Assembly (NCBI RefSeq): GCF_018617385.1
Contig: NZ_JACSKA010000004.1
Coordinates: 124,001-188,000 of the forward strand
Direction: 5' to 3'
Source: Exiguobacterium sp018617385
Lineage (GTDB): Bacteria; Bacillota; Bacilli; Exiguobacteriales; Exiguobacteriaceae
Length of the DNA: 64,000 nt
Positions 27,290 to 34,084 of the stretch are shown piece by piece. Below the pieces are notes generated by a model, which was given only the letters and a program-made list of their open reading frames with translations, ran no database searches and had not been told where the DNA came from. Made by a program: the position numbers and the translations under genes. The first letter of the stretch is position 1. The number at the start of each line of letters is the position of its first letter.

Positions 27290-28450
27290 TTATCGAACAA
27301 GTGCTGCGATTTTTTCTGCACCGTCAGCCATCGAGTTGGCCGTCGTGATCGCAAGTCCAGATTCATCGAGAATGCGCTTCCCGGCATCAACGTTCGTTCC
27401 TTCTAAGCGAACGACGAGTGGTAAGTCGAGTCCGATTTCTTTCGTCGCAGCGACAATCCCCTCTGCGATGATGTCACACTTCATGATTCCACCGAAAATG
27501 TTAACGAAGATTCCTTTGACCTGGTCATCAGACAAGATCAACTTGAATGCTTCTGTTACTTTTTCTTTCGTCGCACCGCCACCTACGTCGAGGAAGTTAG
27601 CGGGTTCAGCGCCGTAATGCTTGATGATATCCATCGTAGCCATCGCAAGACCGGCACCGTTGACGAGACAACCTATGTTTCCGTCAAGTGCGATGTAGCT
27701 GAGGTCGTGTTTCGACGCTTCCACTTCACGTGGGTCTTCTTCCGTCGTATCACGAAGCGCAAGGATGTCCGAGTGACGATAGAGCGCGTTGCTATCGAAG
27801 TTCAACTTCGCATCGAGCGCGATGACGTTCCCGTCTTTCGTCGTGACGAGCGGGTTGATTTCCGCGATTGTGCAATCTGTCTCGACGTACACTTTGTACA
27901 ACTTCATGACCATGTCACTGAACTTGTTGACGAGTTTCGTCGGGACTTCCATTTTGAATGCGAGACGACGCGCCTGGAATGGACGTAAGCCCACGACCGG
28001 GTCGACGATCTCTTTATGAATCTTCTCTGGTGTATGTTCAGCGACTTCTTCGATGTCCATTCCACCTTCAGATGAACCCATGATGACAATTCGGCCGATC
28101 GAACGGTCAAGCACGAGCCCTAAGTAAAATTCTTGGTCAATCGCAGAACCTTCTTCGATATAGAGACGCTGGACAACTTTTCCTTCCGGACCTGTTTGGT
28201 GTGTCACGAGCGTTTTCCCGAGAATCTCTGAAGCATATTGCTTCACTTCTTCATCTGTCTTCGCAAGTTTAACGCCACCCGCTTTACCGCGGCCACCTGC
28301 GTGGATTTGAGCTTTTACTACCTTCACTTCACCGTCAAGCTTCGCAGCAGCTGCCACAGCTTCTTCAACAGTAAAGGCCGGATAACCCGTCGGAACGGCT
28401 ACCCCAAACTCTCTTAACAATTCTTTCGCCTGATACTCATGGATATTCAT
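27290..28450 (-). CDS. sucC: Succinyl-CoA synthetase beta subunit (ADP-forming type)
   Basis: SucC (386 aa) carries the ATP-grasp domain of succinyl-CoA synthetase. N-terminus MNIHEYQAKELLREFGV, AQIHAGGRGKAGGVK (about residues 46-60), INPLVTTKDG (about 199) and VNIFGGIMKCD (about 317) are family landmarks. A strong AAGGGGG site precedes ATG 28450. First gene of sucCD, controlled by a promoter with a cre site. Confidence 0.98.
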   Translation of the reverse strand: MNIHEYQAKELLREFGVAVPTGYPAFTVEEAVAAAAKLDGEVKVVKAQIHAGGRGKAGGVKLAKTDEEVKQYASEILGKTLVTHQTGPEGKVVQRLYIEEGSAIDQEFYLGLVLDRSIGRIVIMGSSEGGMDIEEVAEHTPEKIHKEIVDPVVGLRPFQARRLAFKMEVPTKLVNKFSDMVMKLYKVYVETDCTIAEINPLVTTKDGNVIALDAKLNFDSNALYRHSDILALRDTTEEDPREVEASKHDLSYIALDGNIGCLVNGAGLAMATMDIIKHYGAEPANFLDVGGGATKEKVTEAFKLILSDDQVKGIFVNIFGGIMKCDIIAEGIVAATKEIGLDLPLVVRLEGTNVDAGKRILDESGLAITTANSMADGAEKIAALVR

Positions 28451-28489
28451 ATGTTTTCCCCCTTAGTCCCCTTTAATATCGGCACGTCT

Positions 28490-28519
28490 ATTGTAACGAA
28501 AAACTGAAAGCGCTGTCTA
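28490..28519 (-). promoter_or_regulatory. Sigma-A promoter of sucCD
   Basis: Minus-strand -35 TAGACA (28514-28519), 18-base spacer and -10 TACAAT (28490-28495), about 40 bases before the sucC ATG. A cre-like site overlaps the -35 and spacer. Hexamers seen, activity inferred. Confidence 0.65.
28505..28518 (+). promoter_or_regulatory. Catabolite-responsive element (CcpA cre) at sucC
   Basis: TGAAAGCGCTGTCT matches the cre consensus TGWAANCGNTNWCA at 13 of 14 positions. Its place across the -35 and spacer of the sucC promoter fits CcpA repression of TCA-cycle genes by glucose. Binding is inferred from the motif and position. Confidence 0.65.
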
Positions 28520-28570
28520 TCGTTCTTGCTTTAAGTTTTCATCTTTTTTTCACATATATCCCTAGACAAA

Positions 28571-28831
28571 TCAAATTTTATCCTGTTCCATCTGATAAAG
28601 AAACACAAAAAGTTCGGCAATGACCTGATAAACGTCCTCCGGGATTTGCTCTTCGATGTTCAACGCCGACAATAACGAGAGGAGCGCTGGGTCTTCATGA
28701 ACAGGAACCCCGTTCGCTAAAGCAATCTCAAGCATCCGCTCGGCGACGATGCCCGTTCCCTTTGCTACGACGTGCGGCGCATCCATCGACTGCTCATAGG
28801 AGAGCGCAATCGCTTTCTTCTGGTCTTTCAT
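28571..28831 (-). CDS. ylqH: Stand-alone FlhB C-terminal-like protein (YlqH type)
   Basis: An 86-aa protein similar to the cytoplasmic C-terminal fragment of FlhB. HVVAKGTGIVAERMLEIA matches the FlhB VVAKGVDRVAFHIRDVA region, and the end VIAELFVFLYQMEQ matches AIAEVLAFVYQMKQ of this genome's own FlhB. The NPTH cleavage motif and membrane part are absent, so it resembles only the post-cleavage piece. It overlaps the preceding FliK-like gene by 4 bases. Bacillus YlqH is the counterpart at the same locus; its function is unsettled. Confidence 0.85.
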   Translation of the reverse strand: MKDQKKAIALSYEQSMDAPHVVAKGTGIVAERMLEIALANGVPVHEDPALLSLLSALNIEEQIPEDVYQVIAELFVFLYQMEQDKI

Positions 28832-29691
28832 ATTTGGAGGTCCACCTTTCCGAGCGGTGCAAACGTTGCCGGAACGTGTTCACGCTTCGCCTCATACGAA
28901 AATGAAGACAGTTCGAACGACACCTTTTTTAAACCTTCTTTCAAAAGTGGTTCGTATGTACGGACGTATGGAGCCAAATCGTGTTGCTCATTGAATACAC
29001 GTACGGACACGTAACGCTTTTGAATCAACACATCGATTCCCGTCTCACCGAATCGCGGCGTCTCAAGAAACAAGACGATCCGCGCATGATCCGAGTCCAT
29101 CGTCTCTCGTTTCGGTGCCTCTAGACGAAGTTGGACGTTTTCAAACGGACCCAATTGCGGTATGTGAAATGCTTGAGCGACGAACGGCGGGCTTTGGCTC
29201 GCGTTGAACGCTTCCTGTGCGCGCACGAACTGCTCGAACTTCGGTTCACCTTTCGCTTTGAATAGCTCCCCGACGAGTGCCTTTACATCCTGACCCGCGC
29301 CGCTTTCTAACGCATTTTTCCCGGCCGCCTTCACGGATTCTGGCGTCAGCATCGGCTCCCGCATCAAGCGTCCGAGCTGTTCTCCTAACGCTTGAAGAGG
29401 CGACTTGGCAGCCATGAGCGATTCCGTCGCTTGCGTGACGACTTTCAAGACGAGCTTCGGCTCGACGTCCGTGACGACCAGCTTATACGTGACGTTCTCT
29501 TTCACGTTCGCATTGACACCGACCCGGAAGATTCCTTGTGGCAGTTGCATGACCGCCTCGTTGCCAGGTAAGAGCTGTAACACCTTGCCGACGACTGTGT
29601 TCCCTAGTAGTAGCGGGCGTGACGTCTGTTCCGTCACTTTGAACGGCATCACCCCTTGATGATCGATCCGCAACGCGACCACTCCTTTCAC
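28828..29691 (-). CDS. ylqG: FliK C-terminal-like protein (YlqG type)
   Basis: A 287-aa soluble protein without signal or membrane segment. The last about 90 residues (VQLRLEAPKRETMD ... ARIVLFLETPRFGETGIDVLIQKRYVSVRVFNEQ) have the alternating-strand pattern of FliK hook-length control C-terminal domains. The N-terminal part has LLLGNTVVGKVLQLLPGNEAVMQL, a pattern also seen in such proteins. Paired by a 4-base overlap with the FlhB-like gene and overlapping rnhB by 4 bases upstream. The role is not known; modulation of the export switch is a guess from family and pairing. Confidence 0.75.
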   Translation of the reverse strand: MKGVVALRIDHQGVMPFKVTEQTSRPLLLGNTVVGKVLQLLPGNEAVMQLPQGIFRVGVNANVKENVTYKLVVTDVEPKLVLKVVTQATESLMAAKSPLQALGEQLGRLMREPMLTPESVKAAGKNALESGAGQDVKALVGELFKAKGEPKFEQFVRAQEAFNASQSPPFVAQAFHIPQLGPFENVQLRLEAPKRETMDSDHARIVLFLETPRFGETGIDVLIQKRYVSVRVFNEQHDLAPYVRTYEPLLKEGLKKVSFELSSFSYEAKREHVPATFAPLGKVDLQI

Positions 29692-30440
29692 ATATGCTTG
29701 ATGGGGGCGAATGTACGGCGATGGATTGGAGTCACCCCAAGGCGTCTCAACCCTTCTAAATGAGCCTCTGTCCCATACCCTGCGTTTTTCGCAAATCCGT
29801 ATCCAGGATACGTCAAATCATATTCTTCCATCATCCGGTCCCTCACCACCTTAGCGACGACACTTGCAGCGGCAATTGACACACTGAGGGTGTCCCCTTT
29901 AATCAAAGACTGTTGGGGAATGTCGAGCTCGAGTTTCATGGCGTCAATCAATAGGGCATCCACTTCTCCGACTTGATGAATCGCCTCTGTCATCGCAAGC
30001 TTCGTCGCCTCATAGATGTTAATCTCATCGATTACCGCGGGCTCGACAATCCCGACACCGACCTCTGCGACCTCGATGATGTGTGCGTATGCCTCGTCCC
30101 TCGCTGACTTTGTCATCTTTTTCGAATCATTCAATCCCGGGAGGTAGAACCCATCCGGCAACAAGACCGCCGCTGCCACGACCGGTCCCGCAAGCGGCCC
30201 CCGTCCGACCTCGTCCACGCCGACGACCCGCGTATACCCTTTATGCTTCCACTCACGCTCATAGATCATCCGTCGTTCGAAATCCTCACGTAACGCTTGT
30301 TCCCGTTCGAATTGACGCTCTTTTTGTCGAATCAATGTCTGAACGCCCGCACGTGGGTCTTGTGACAACGTCGACTTCAATTGGTTCCACTCTTCATATC
30401 GGATTTGTTGAAGTTGTTGTTTAATCTGTTGAATCGTCAC
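29688..30440 (-). CDS. rnhB: Ribonuclease HII
   Basis: RNase HII (250 aa) removes ribonucleotides and RNA primers from DNA. The catalytic acidic residues lie in VGVDEVGRGPLAGP (D76, E77), LIDAMKLELD and ASVVAKVVRDRMM. An N-terminal helical extension of about 65 residues is the Bacillus-type form. The start is GTG 30440 because AGGAGG is 6 bases upstream; a TTG six codons earlier is unlikely. It follows a terminator-like hairpin after rbgA. Confidence 0.96.
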   Translation of the reverse strand: MTIQQIKQQLQQIRYEEWNQLKSTLSQDPRAGVQTLIRQKERQFEREQALREDFERRMIYEREWKHKGYTRVVGVDEVGRGPLAGPVVAAAVLLPDGFYLPGLNDSKKMTKSARDEAYAHIIEVAEVGVGIVEPAVIDEINIYEATKLAMTEAIHQVGEVDALLIDAMKLELDIPQQSLIKGDTLSVSIAAASVVAKVVRDRMMEEYDLTYPGYGFAKNAGYGTEAHLEGLRRLGVTPIHRRTFAPIKHM

Positions 30441-30456
30441 GGTCTTCCTCCTATTC

Positions 30457-30482
30457 AAAAAAGCCCTGTGTGCACAGGGCTT
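30457..30482 (-). terminator. Terminator or attenuator between rbgA and rnhB
   Basis: Perfect 10-bp stem AAGCCCTGTG (30461-30470) / CACAGGGCTT (30473-30482) with only two unpaired bases, followed on the minus strand by TTTTTTG. It begins at the rbgA stop and ends just before the rnhB ribosome site, so it may lower expression of rnhB and downstream genes rather than fully separate them. Confidence 0.75.
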
Positions 30483-31342
30483 TACGCCATTTCGTGATCA
30501 GCCGGTGTCTCAAGGGAGATCCGTCCGATTTTTTCATGTCGTAGTTCATTTAAAAGTAGTTCGCTCGCCTTTTCGAAATCGACGTAACCACCACTGATGA
30601 GACCACGCTTTTTCCCGATCAACTCAAGGAGCTCCACGCCGTCCTCGGGTAACGTTTCAAGTTTGAATCGTTCCTTTAATTGTTCCGGATAACGAGCATG
30701 CAACTCGCGAACCGTATACAAGGCGATATCATCCAAGTTGAGAATCTCGTCTTTGATGGCGCCGGTCGCGGCTAGACGATATCCGACAAGTTGATCCTCG
30801 AACTTCGGCCAGAGAATCCCTGGCGTGTCCAACAGTTCCATCTCGCCGCCTTTCATCTTGATCCACTGTTGACGCTTCGTCACACCAGGACGGTCGCCCG
30901 TGATAGCAATGTTTCGTCCAGCGAGACGGTTGATGAGCGTCGACTTCCCGACGTTCGGGATTCCGATGATGAGCGCACGGATTGGTCCGGGGTTACGCCC
31001 CTTCTCACGCATCCGGTCATGCTTTTCTTTCATCAACTTCTGAGCACCCGTGATGAGCTGTTTTAAGCCTTTGCTATGCTTCGCGTCGACTGCGACAACC
31101 TCGACCTCTTCGCGTTTCAAGGCGCGTAACCACGCATCCGTCACGACGGGATCGGCCATGTCTGCTTTGTTCAAGACGATGAGACGAGGTTTTCCTGCTG
31201 TAATCTCATCGACCATCGGGTTACGACTCGATTGAGGCACGCGGGCATCCACGAGTTCGATGACGACATCGATCAGCTTTAATTTTTCAGTTACTTGTCT
31301 TCTTGCTTTGGCCATGTGGCCAGGAAACCATTGAATTGCCAA
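30482..31342 (-). CDS. rbgA: Ribosome biogenesis GTPase RbgA (YlqF)
   Basis: RbgA (286 aa) is needed for the last steps of 50S subunit assembly. It is a circularly permuted GTPase: G4 motif NKAD (58-61) comes before G1 GIPNVGKST (127-135) and G3 DTPG (172-175). The N-terminus IQWFPGHMAKARRQ is the family hallmark. It follows lepB after 12 bases, as in Bacillus (rplS-lepB/ylqF-rnhB). Confidence 0.98.
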   Translation of the reverse strand: MAIQWFPGHMAKARRQVTEKLKLIDVVIELVDARVPQSSRNPMVDEITAGKPRLIVLNKADMADPVVTDAWLRALKREEVEVVAVDAKHSKGLKQLITGAQKLMKEKHDRMREKGRNPGPIRALIIGIPNVGKSTLINRLAGRNIAITGDRPGVTKRQQWIKMKGGEMELLDTPGILWPKFEDQLVGYRLAATGAIKDEILNLDDIALYTVRELHARYPEQLKERFKLETLPEDGVELLELIGKKRGLISGGYVDFEKASELLLNELRHEKIGRISLETPADHEMA

Positions 31343-31354
31343 AAAAGCACCACC

Positions 31355-31903
31355 TTAATCTTCTACCGTGCCAACATCATCGAGTGGCCAGAAGATGAAG
31401 TTCGTCTTGCCGACAATCTCCTCTTTCGACACAAATCCGATCTCACGGCTGTCTTTCGAGTTTTGACGATTGTCTCCCATGACGAAATACGATTCCTCTG
31501 GAACGACCGACTCACCCGTCACTTGTTCGAGTGTGAAGTTCTCCGTCAACGGGAACCCGTTCATCTGGGCACGAAACTCGTCTAAATACGGCTCTTCGAC
31601 CGCTTCACCGTTAATATAAAGTACATCATCTCGATATTCGAGCGTGTCGCCTGGGATGGCGATGACACGTTTAATATAATCTTTTGATTCTGTCGCATGG
31701 AATACGACGATATCGCCTCGGTCTAGCTCCCCAACATAGTTCGAAATTTTACTGACGATCATTCGATCCGCATTGTGGAGTGTCGGCATCATCGACTCTC
31801 CTTCAACGATGACAGGAACGAAGATGAACGTCCGGATGACGAACGCGATGACAAGAGCGACGACGATGGCTTTTAGCCAACTAAACACTTCTTTCAACTT
31901 CAC
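31355..31903 (-). CDS. lepB: Type I signal peptidase
   Basis: Signal peptidase I (182 aa) cleaves signal peptides outside the membrane. One N-terminal membrane helix (about residues 9-29) is followed by the catalytic Ser37 in GESMMPT and Lys78 in KRVIAIPGD, plus GDNRQNSKDSR. The start is GTG 31903 or an in-frame TTG two codons later; the latter has better spacing from GAGGAG. It has a likely promoter nested in the rplS terminator. Confidence 0.96.
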   Translation of the reverse strand: MKLKEVFSWLKAIVVALVIAFVIRTFIFVPVIVEGESMMPTLHNADRMIVSKISNYVGELDRGDIVVFHATESKDYIKRVIAIPGDTLEYRDDVLYINGEAVEEPYLDEFRAQMNGFPLTENFTLEQVTGESVVPEESYFVMGDNRQNSKDSREIGFVSKEEIVGKTNFIFWPLDDVGTVED

Positions 31904-31927
31904 TCACTCCTCTATCCATTTGAACTT

Positions 31928-31956
31928 ATTGTACTAGAAAAAAAGAAGCTTGTCGC
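31928..31956 (-). promoter_or_regulatory. Possible lepB promoter nested in the rplS terminator
   Basis: Minus-strand -35 GCGACA (31951-31956), 17-base spacer and -10 TACAAT (31928-31933). The -35 lies inside the terminator stem, so new transcripts would start right after the rplS transcript ends. Good -10, fair -35. Confidence 0.55.
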
Positions 31957-31969
31957 AAGCGACAAGCTT
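31938..31969 (-). terminator. Rho-independent terminator after rplS
   Basis: Perfect 10-bp stem AAGCTTGTCG (31946-31955) / CGACAAGCTT (31960-31969) with a four-base loop, followed on the minus strand by CTTTTTTT. It begins 10 bases after the rplS stop. Confidence 0.9.
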
Positions 31970-31979
31970 AATTCCCATC

Positions 31980-32333
31980 TTAACGACGGATTTCTTTAAT
32001 ACGTGCTGCTTTACCGCGAAGGTTACGGAGGTAGTAAAGTTTCGCACGGCGAACTTTACCGTAGCGTACGACTTCGATTTGTGCAACGCGTGGTGAGTGA
32101 AGCGGGAATGCACGCTCAACACCTACACCGTAAGAAATCTTACGGACTGTGAATGTTTCGCTGATGCCGCCACCTTTACGCTTGATTACAACACCTTCGA
32201 AGATCTGGATACGCTCACGCGTTCCCTCTACAACTTTAACGTGGACACGTACAGTGTCACCAGGACGGAAAGCAGGTACGTCCGATTTGAATTGTTCTTC
32301 TGTGATTTCACGGAACAGTTTTTGTGTGTTCAT
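31980..32333 (-). CDS. rplS: 50S ribosomal protein L19
   Basis: L19 (117 aa) sits at the 30S-50S interface. Landmarks are FRPGDTVRVHVKVVEGTRERIQ, FEGVVIKRKGGGISETFTVRKIS and the basic tail. It has its own strong promoter at the end of trmD, a structured leader resembling the L19 leader, AAAAGGAG before the ATG, and a terminator, so it can be expressed separately from rimM-trmD. Confidence 0.99.
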   Translation of the reverse strand: MNTQKLFREITEEQFKSDVPAFRPGDTVRVHVKVVEGTRERIQIFEGVVIKRKGGGISETFTVRKISYGVGVERAFPLHSPRVAQIEVVRYGKVRRAKLYYLRNLRGKAARIKEIRR

Positions 32334-32354
32334 GAATCATATCTCCTTTTTCTT

Positions 32355-32401
32355 CAATGTTCATATCTTCATATGCCCAAGCATCCAATAGCGGAACATC
32401 G
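32355..32401 (-). ncRNA. Candidate ribosomal protein L19 leader RNA
   Basis: The rplS 5' leader contains an 8-bp long-range stem on the minus strand, CGATGTTC (32394-32401) with GAACATTG (32355-32362, one G-U pair), enclosing CGCTATTGGATGCTTGGGC. Position and stem resemble the L19 leader element of Bacillales. I cannot run a covariance search, so this remains a candidate. Confidence 0.55.
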
Positions 32402-32430
32402 GTAATCGATGGGTTTAACCCACATGCTCA

Positions 32431-32459
32431 AACATAGCATATATTTCTCAATCGCGCAA
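32431..32459 (-). promoter_or_regulatory. Sigma-A promoter of rplS
   Basis: Minus-strand -35 TTGCGC (32454-32459), 17-base spacer and extended -10 TGCTATGTT (hexamer 32431-32436). The -35 is inside the last codons of trmD. It would give a leader of roughly 90 bases before rplS. Confidence 0.7.
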
Positions 32460-33170
32460 CGATTGCAGGAACTTTTTATCGACATCCGTCAACTCGACAT
32501 GTTCGAGCAAATCCGGACGTCGTCGATACGTGCGTTCGAGCGATTGCTCCCGGCGCCACGCCTCGATTCGGGCGTGATTTCCCGACAAGAGGACGTCCGG
32601 CACGGTCAATCCACGAAAATCAGCCGGTCGCGTATAGTGCGGGTATTCCAAGAGACCTGTCGAGAACGAGTCGTCTTCATGGCTCGCCTGAGCATTAAGG
32701 ACATCCGGAATGAGCCTTACGGTCGCATCGATCATGACCATCGTCGCAAGCTCTCCACCTGTCAAAACGAAGTCACCGATCGACACCTCGTCGGTCGCCA
32801 GTTCATCATGAATCCGTTGATCGAACCCTTCATAGTGTCCACATAGAAAGACCAGATGTTCCTCCTTCGCCCATTCTTCGGCCATTCGTTGATTGAACAG
32901 TTTTCCGGTAGGCGTCGTCAGAATGACCCGTGGGCTCTTCGCCTCAAGGGAATGAAACGCATCAAAGATCGGCTGTGGGGTGAGCAGCATGCCTGCGCCC
33001 CCGCCGTACGGATAATCGTCGACCTTGTGATGCTTGTTCGTTGAAAAGTCCCGGAAGTTGAGGAACGACATCTCCACTTGCCCGAGCGTCTTCGCTCGAC
33101 CAACGATGGAGTGATCGAGCGCATGAAACATCTCGGGGAACAACGTCAATACATCAATCTTCATCGTCAA
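32448..33170 (-). CDS. trmD: tRNA (guanine37-N1)-methyltransferase TrmD
   Basis: TrmD (240 aa) makes m1G37 in tRNA, preventing frameshifts. The knot region is visible in YGGGAGMLLTPQPIFDAF, LCGHYEGFDQRI and GDFVLTGGELATMVMIDATVRLIP. The start overlaps the end of rimM by 17 bases; ATG 33164, two codons later, is a possible alternative. Gene order rimM-trmD-rplS is standard. Confidence 0.98.
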   Translation of the reverse strand: MTMKIDVLTLFPEMFHALDHSIVGRAKTLGQVEMSFLNFRDFSTNKHHKVDDYPYGGGAGMLLTPQPIFDAFHSLEAKSPRVILTTPTGKLFNQRMAEEWAKEEHLVFLCGHYEGFDQRIHDELATDEVSIGDFVLTGGELATMVMIDATVRLIPDVLNAQASHEDDSFSTGLLEYPHYTRPADFRGLTVPDVLLSGNHARIEAWRREQSLERTYRRRPDLLEHVELTDVDKKFLQSLRD

Positions 33171-33672
33171 TCATTCCAGGGATTGGCGTGATGACGACAC
33201 GTTTCGCATCGACATCGATCTCTTGGACGACCGATTCGATATAAGGGATGAGCGCATCCGACTTGCCTGGTCGTTTGATGACCCAGACATCGTTCGCTCC
33301 GTTCGTTTCAAAGATGTCGTCGACGACACCGATGACTTCCCCATCCACGACAGCCTCGCAGCCGATGATTTCATGATAATAAAATTCGTGTTCATCCAAA
33401 TCGTGGACGTGTTCGGCGTGGACATACAGTTTCAGCCCTTTATATTTTTCAATGAGATTGATATTGTCGAACCCTTTGAACGTGACGAGGTGAAACTGCT
33501 TATGCGGACGATACGTCGTGATCGTCATTTCCTGTTTCGTTCCGTCGACATCAAGGAACAACGTGTTTCCTTTTTTAAATCGTTCTTCTGGAAAGTCTGT
33601 CGCCGCCAAGATCTTCACTTCCCCTTTCAGGCCGTGCGTATTGGCGATTTTCCCTACATATAACCAGTCCAT
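33154..33672 (-). CDS. rimM: Ribosome maturation factor RimM
   Basis: RimM (172 aa) binds S19 and helps 30S head assembly. The N-terminal YVGKIANTHGLKGEVKI block (residues 5-21) and the C-terminal PRC-barrel part (YHEIIGCEAVVDGEVIGVV and LIPYIESVVQEIDVDAKRVVI) are typical. It follows rpsP directly after a hairpin; the khpA gene normally found between them is absent. Confidence 0.97.
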   Translation of the reverse strand: MDWLYVGKIANTHGLKGEVKILAATDFPEERFKKGNTLFLDVDGTKQEMTITTYRPHKQFHLVTFKGFDNINLIEKYKGLKLYVHAEHVHDLDEHEFYYHEIIGCEAVVDGEVIGVVDDIFETNGANDVWVIKRPGKSDALIPYIESVVQEIDVDAKRVVITPIPGMIDDED

Positions 33673-33692
33673 CTCTATTCCCTCCTCAACAA

Positions 33693-33720
33693 AATAGGCC
33701 GACCTCAGAAAAGGTCGGCC
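33693..33720 (-). terminator. Terminator or attenuator between rpsP and rimM
   Basis: Perfect 9-bp stem GGCCGACCT (33697-33705) / AGGTCGGCC (33712-33720) with a six-base loop; on the minus strand it is followed by TATTTTG, a short T run. It starts 6 bases after the rpsP stop. The weak T run suggests partial termination between rpsP and rimM-trmD. Confidence 0.65.
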
Positions 33721-33726
33721 ACATCA

Positions 33727-34002
33727 TTACTTCGCGTTTTTCGCGTTGTGGAATTTCTCCATGATCCCTGCTTTAGAGAACAAGTTACGTACTGTGTCAG
33801 ATGGCTTCGCGCCGTCTGCCAACCATTTGAGAGCGAGTTCTTCGTTGATGCGAACTTCAGCTTCTGGTTTTGCAACCGGGTTGTAGTGACCAACTTGCTC
33901 GATGAAGCGACCGTCACGTGGTGAACGTGAGTCTGCTACAACGATACGGTAGAAAGGTGATTTTTTTGCGCCCATGCGCTTAAGACGAATTTTAACTGCC
34001 AT
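33727..34002 (-). CDS. rpsP: 30S ribosomal protein S16
   Basis: S16 (91 aa) is a primary 16S rRNA binding protein. It begins MAVKIRLKRMGAKKSPFYRIVVADSRSPRDGRFIE and contains VGHYNPV, both family constants. ATGGAGG precedes the ATG. It has its own near-consensus promoter in the 82-base gap after ffh and a hairpin after its stop. Confidence 0.99.
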   Translation of the reverse strand: MAVKIRLKRMGAKKSPFYRIVVADSRSPRDGRFIEQVGHYNPVAKPEAEVRINEELALKWLADGAKPSDTVRNLFSKAGIMEKFHNAKNAK

Positions 34003-34046
34003 GGTAATATACCTCCATCATGTGTTTAAGAATTGACAACTTTTAT

Positions 34047-34075
34047 AGTATACAGCTTTTTCGTTCGACTGACAA
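34047..34075 (-). promoter_or_regulatory. Sigma-A promoter of rpsP
   Basis: Minus-strand -35 TTGTCA (34070-34075), 17-base spacer and -10 TATACT (34047-34052), about 45 bases before the rpsP ATG. Near-consensus hexamers. Confidence 0.8.
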
Positions 34076-34084
34076 AAGGTTTTG

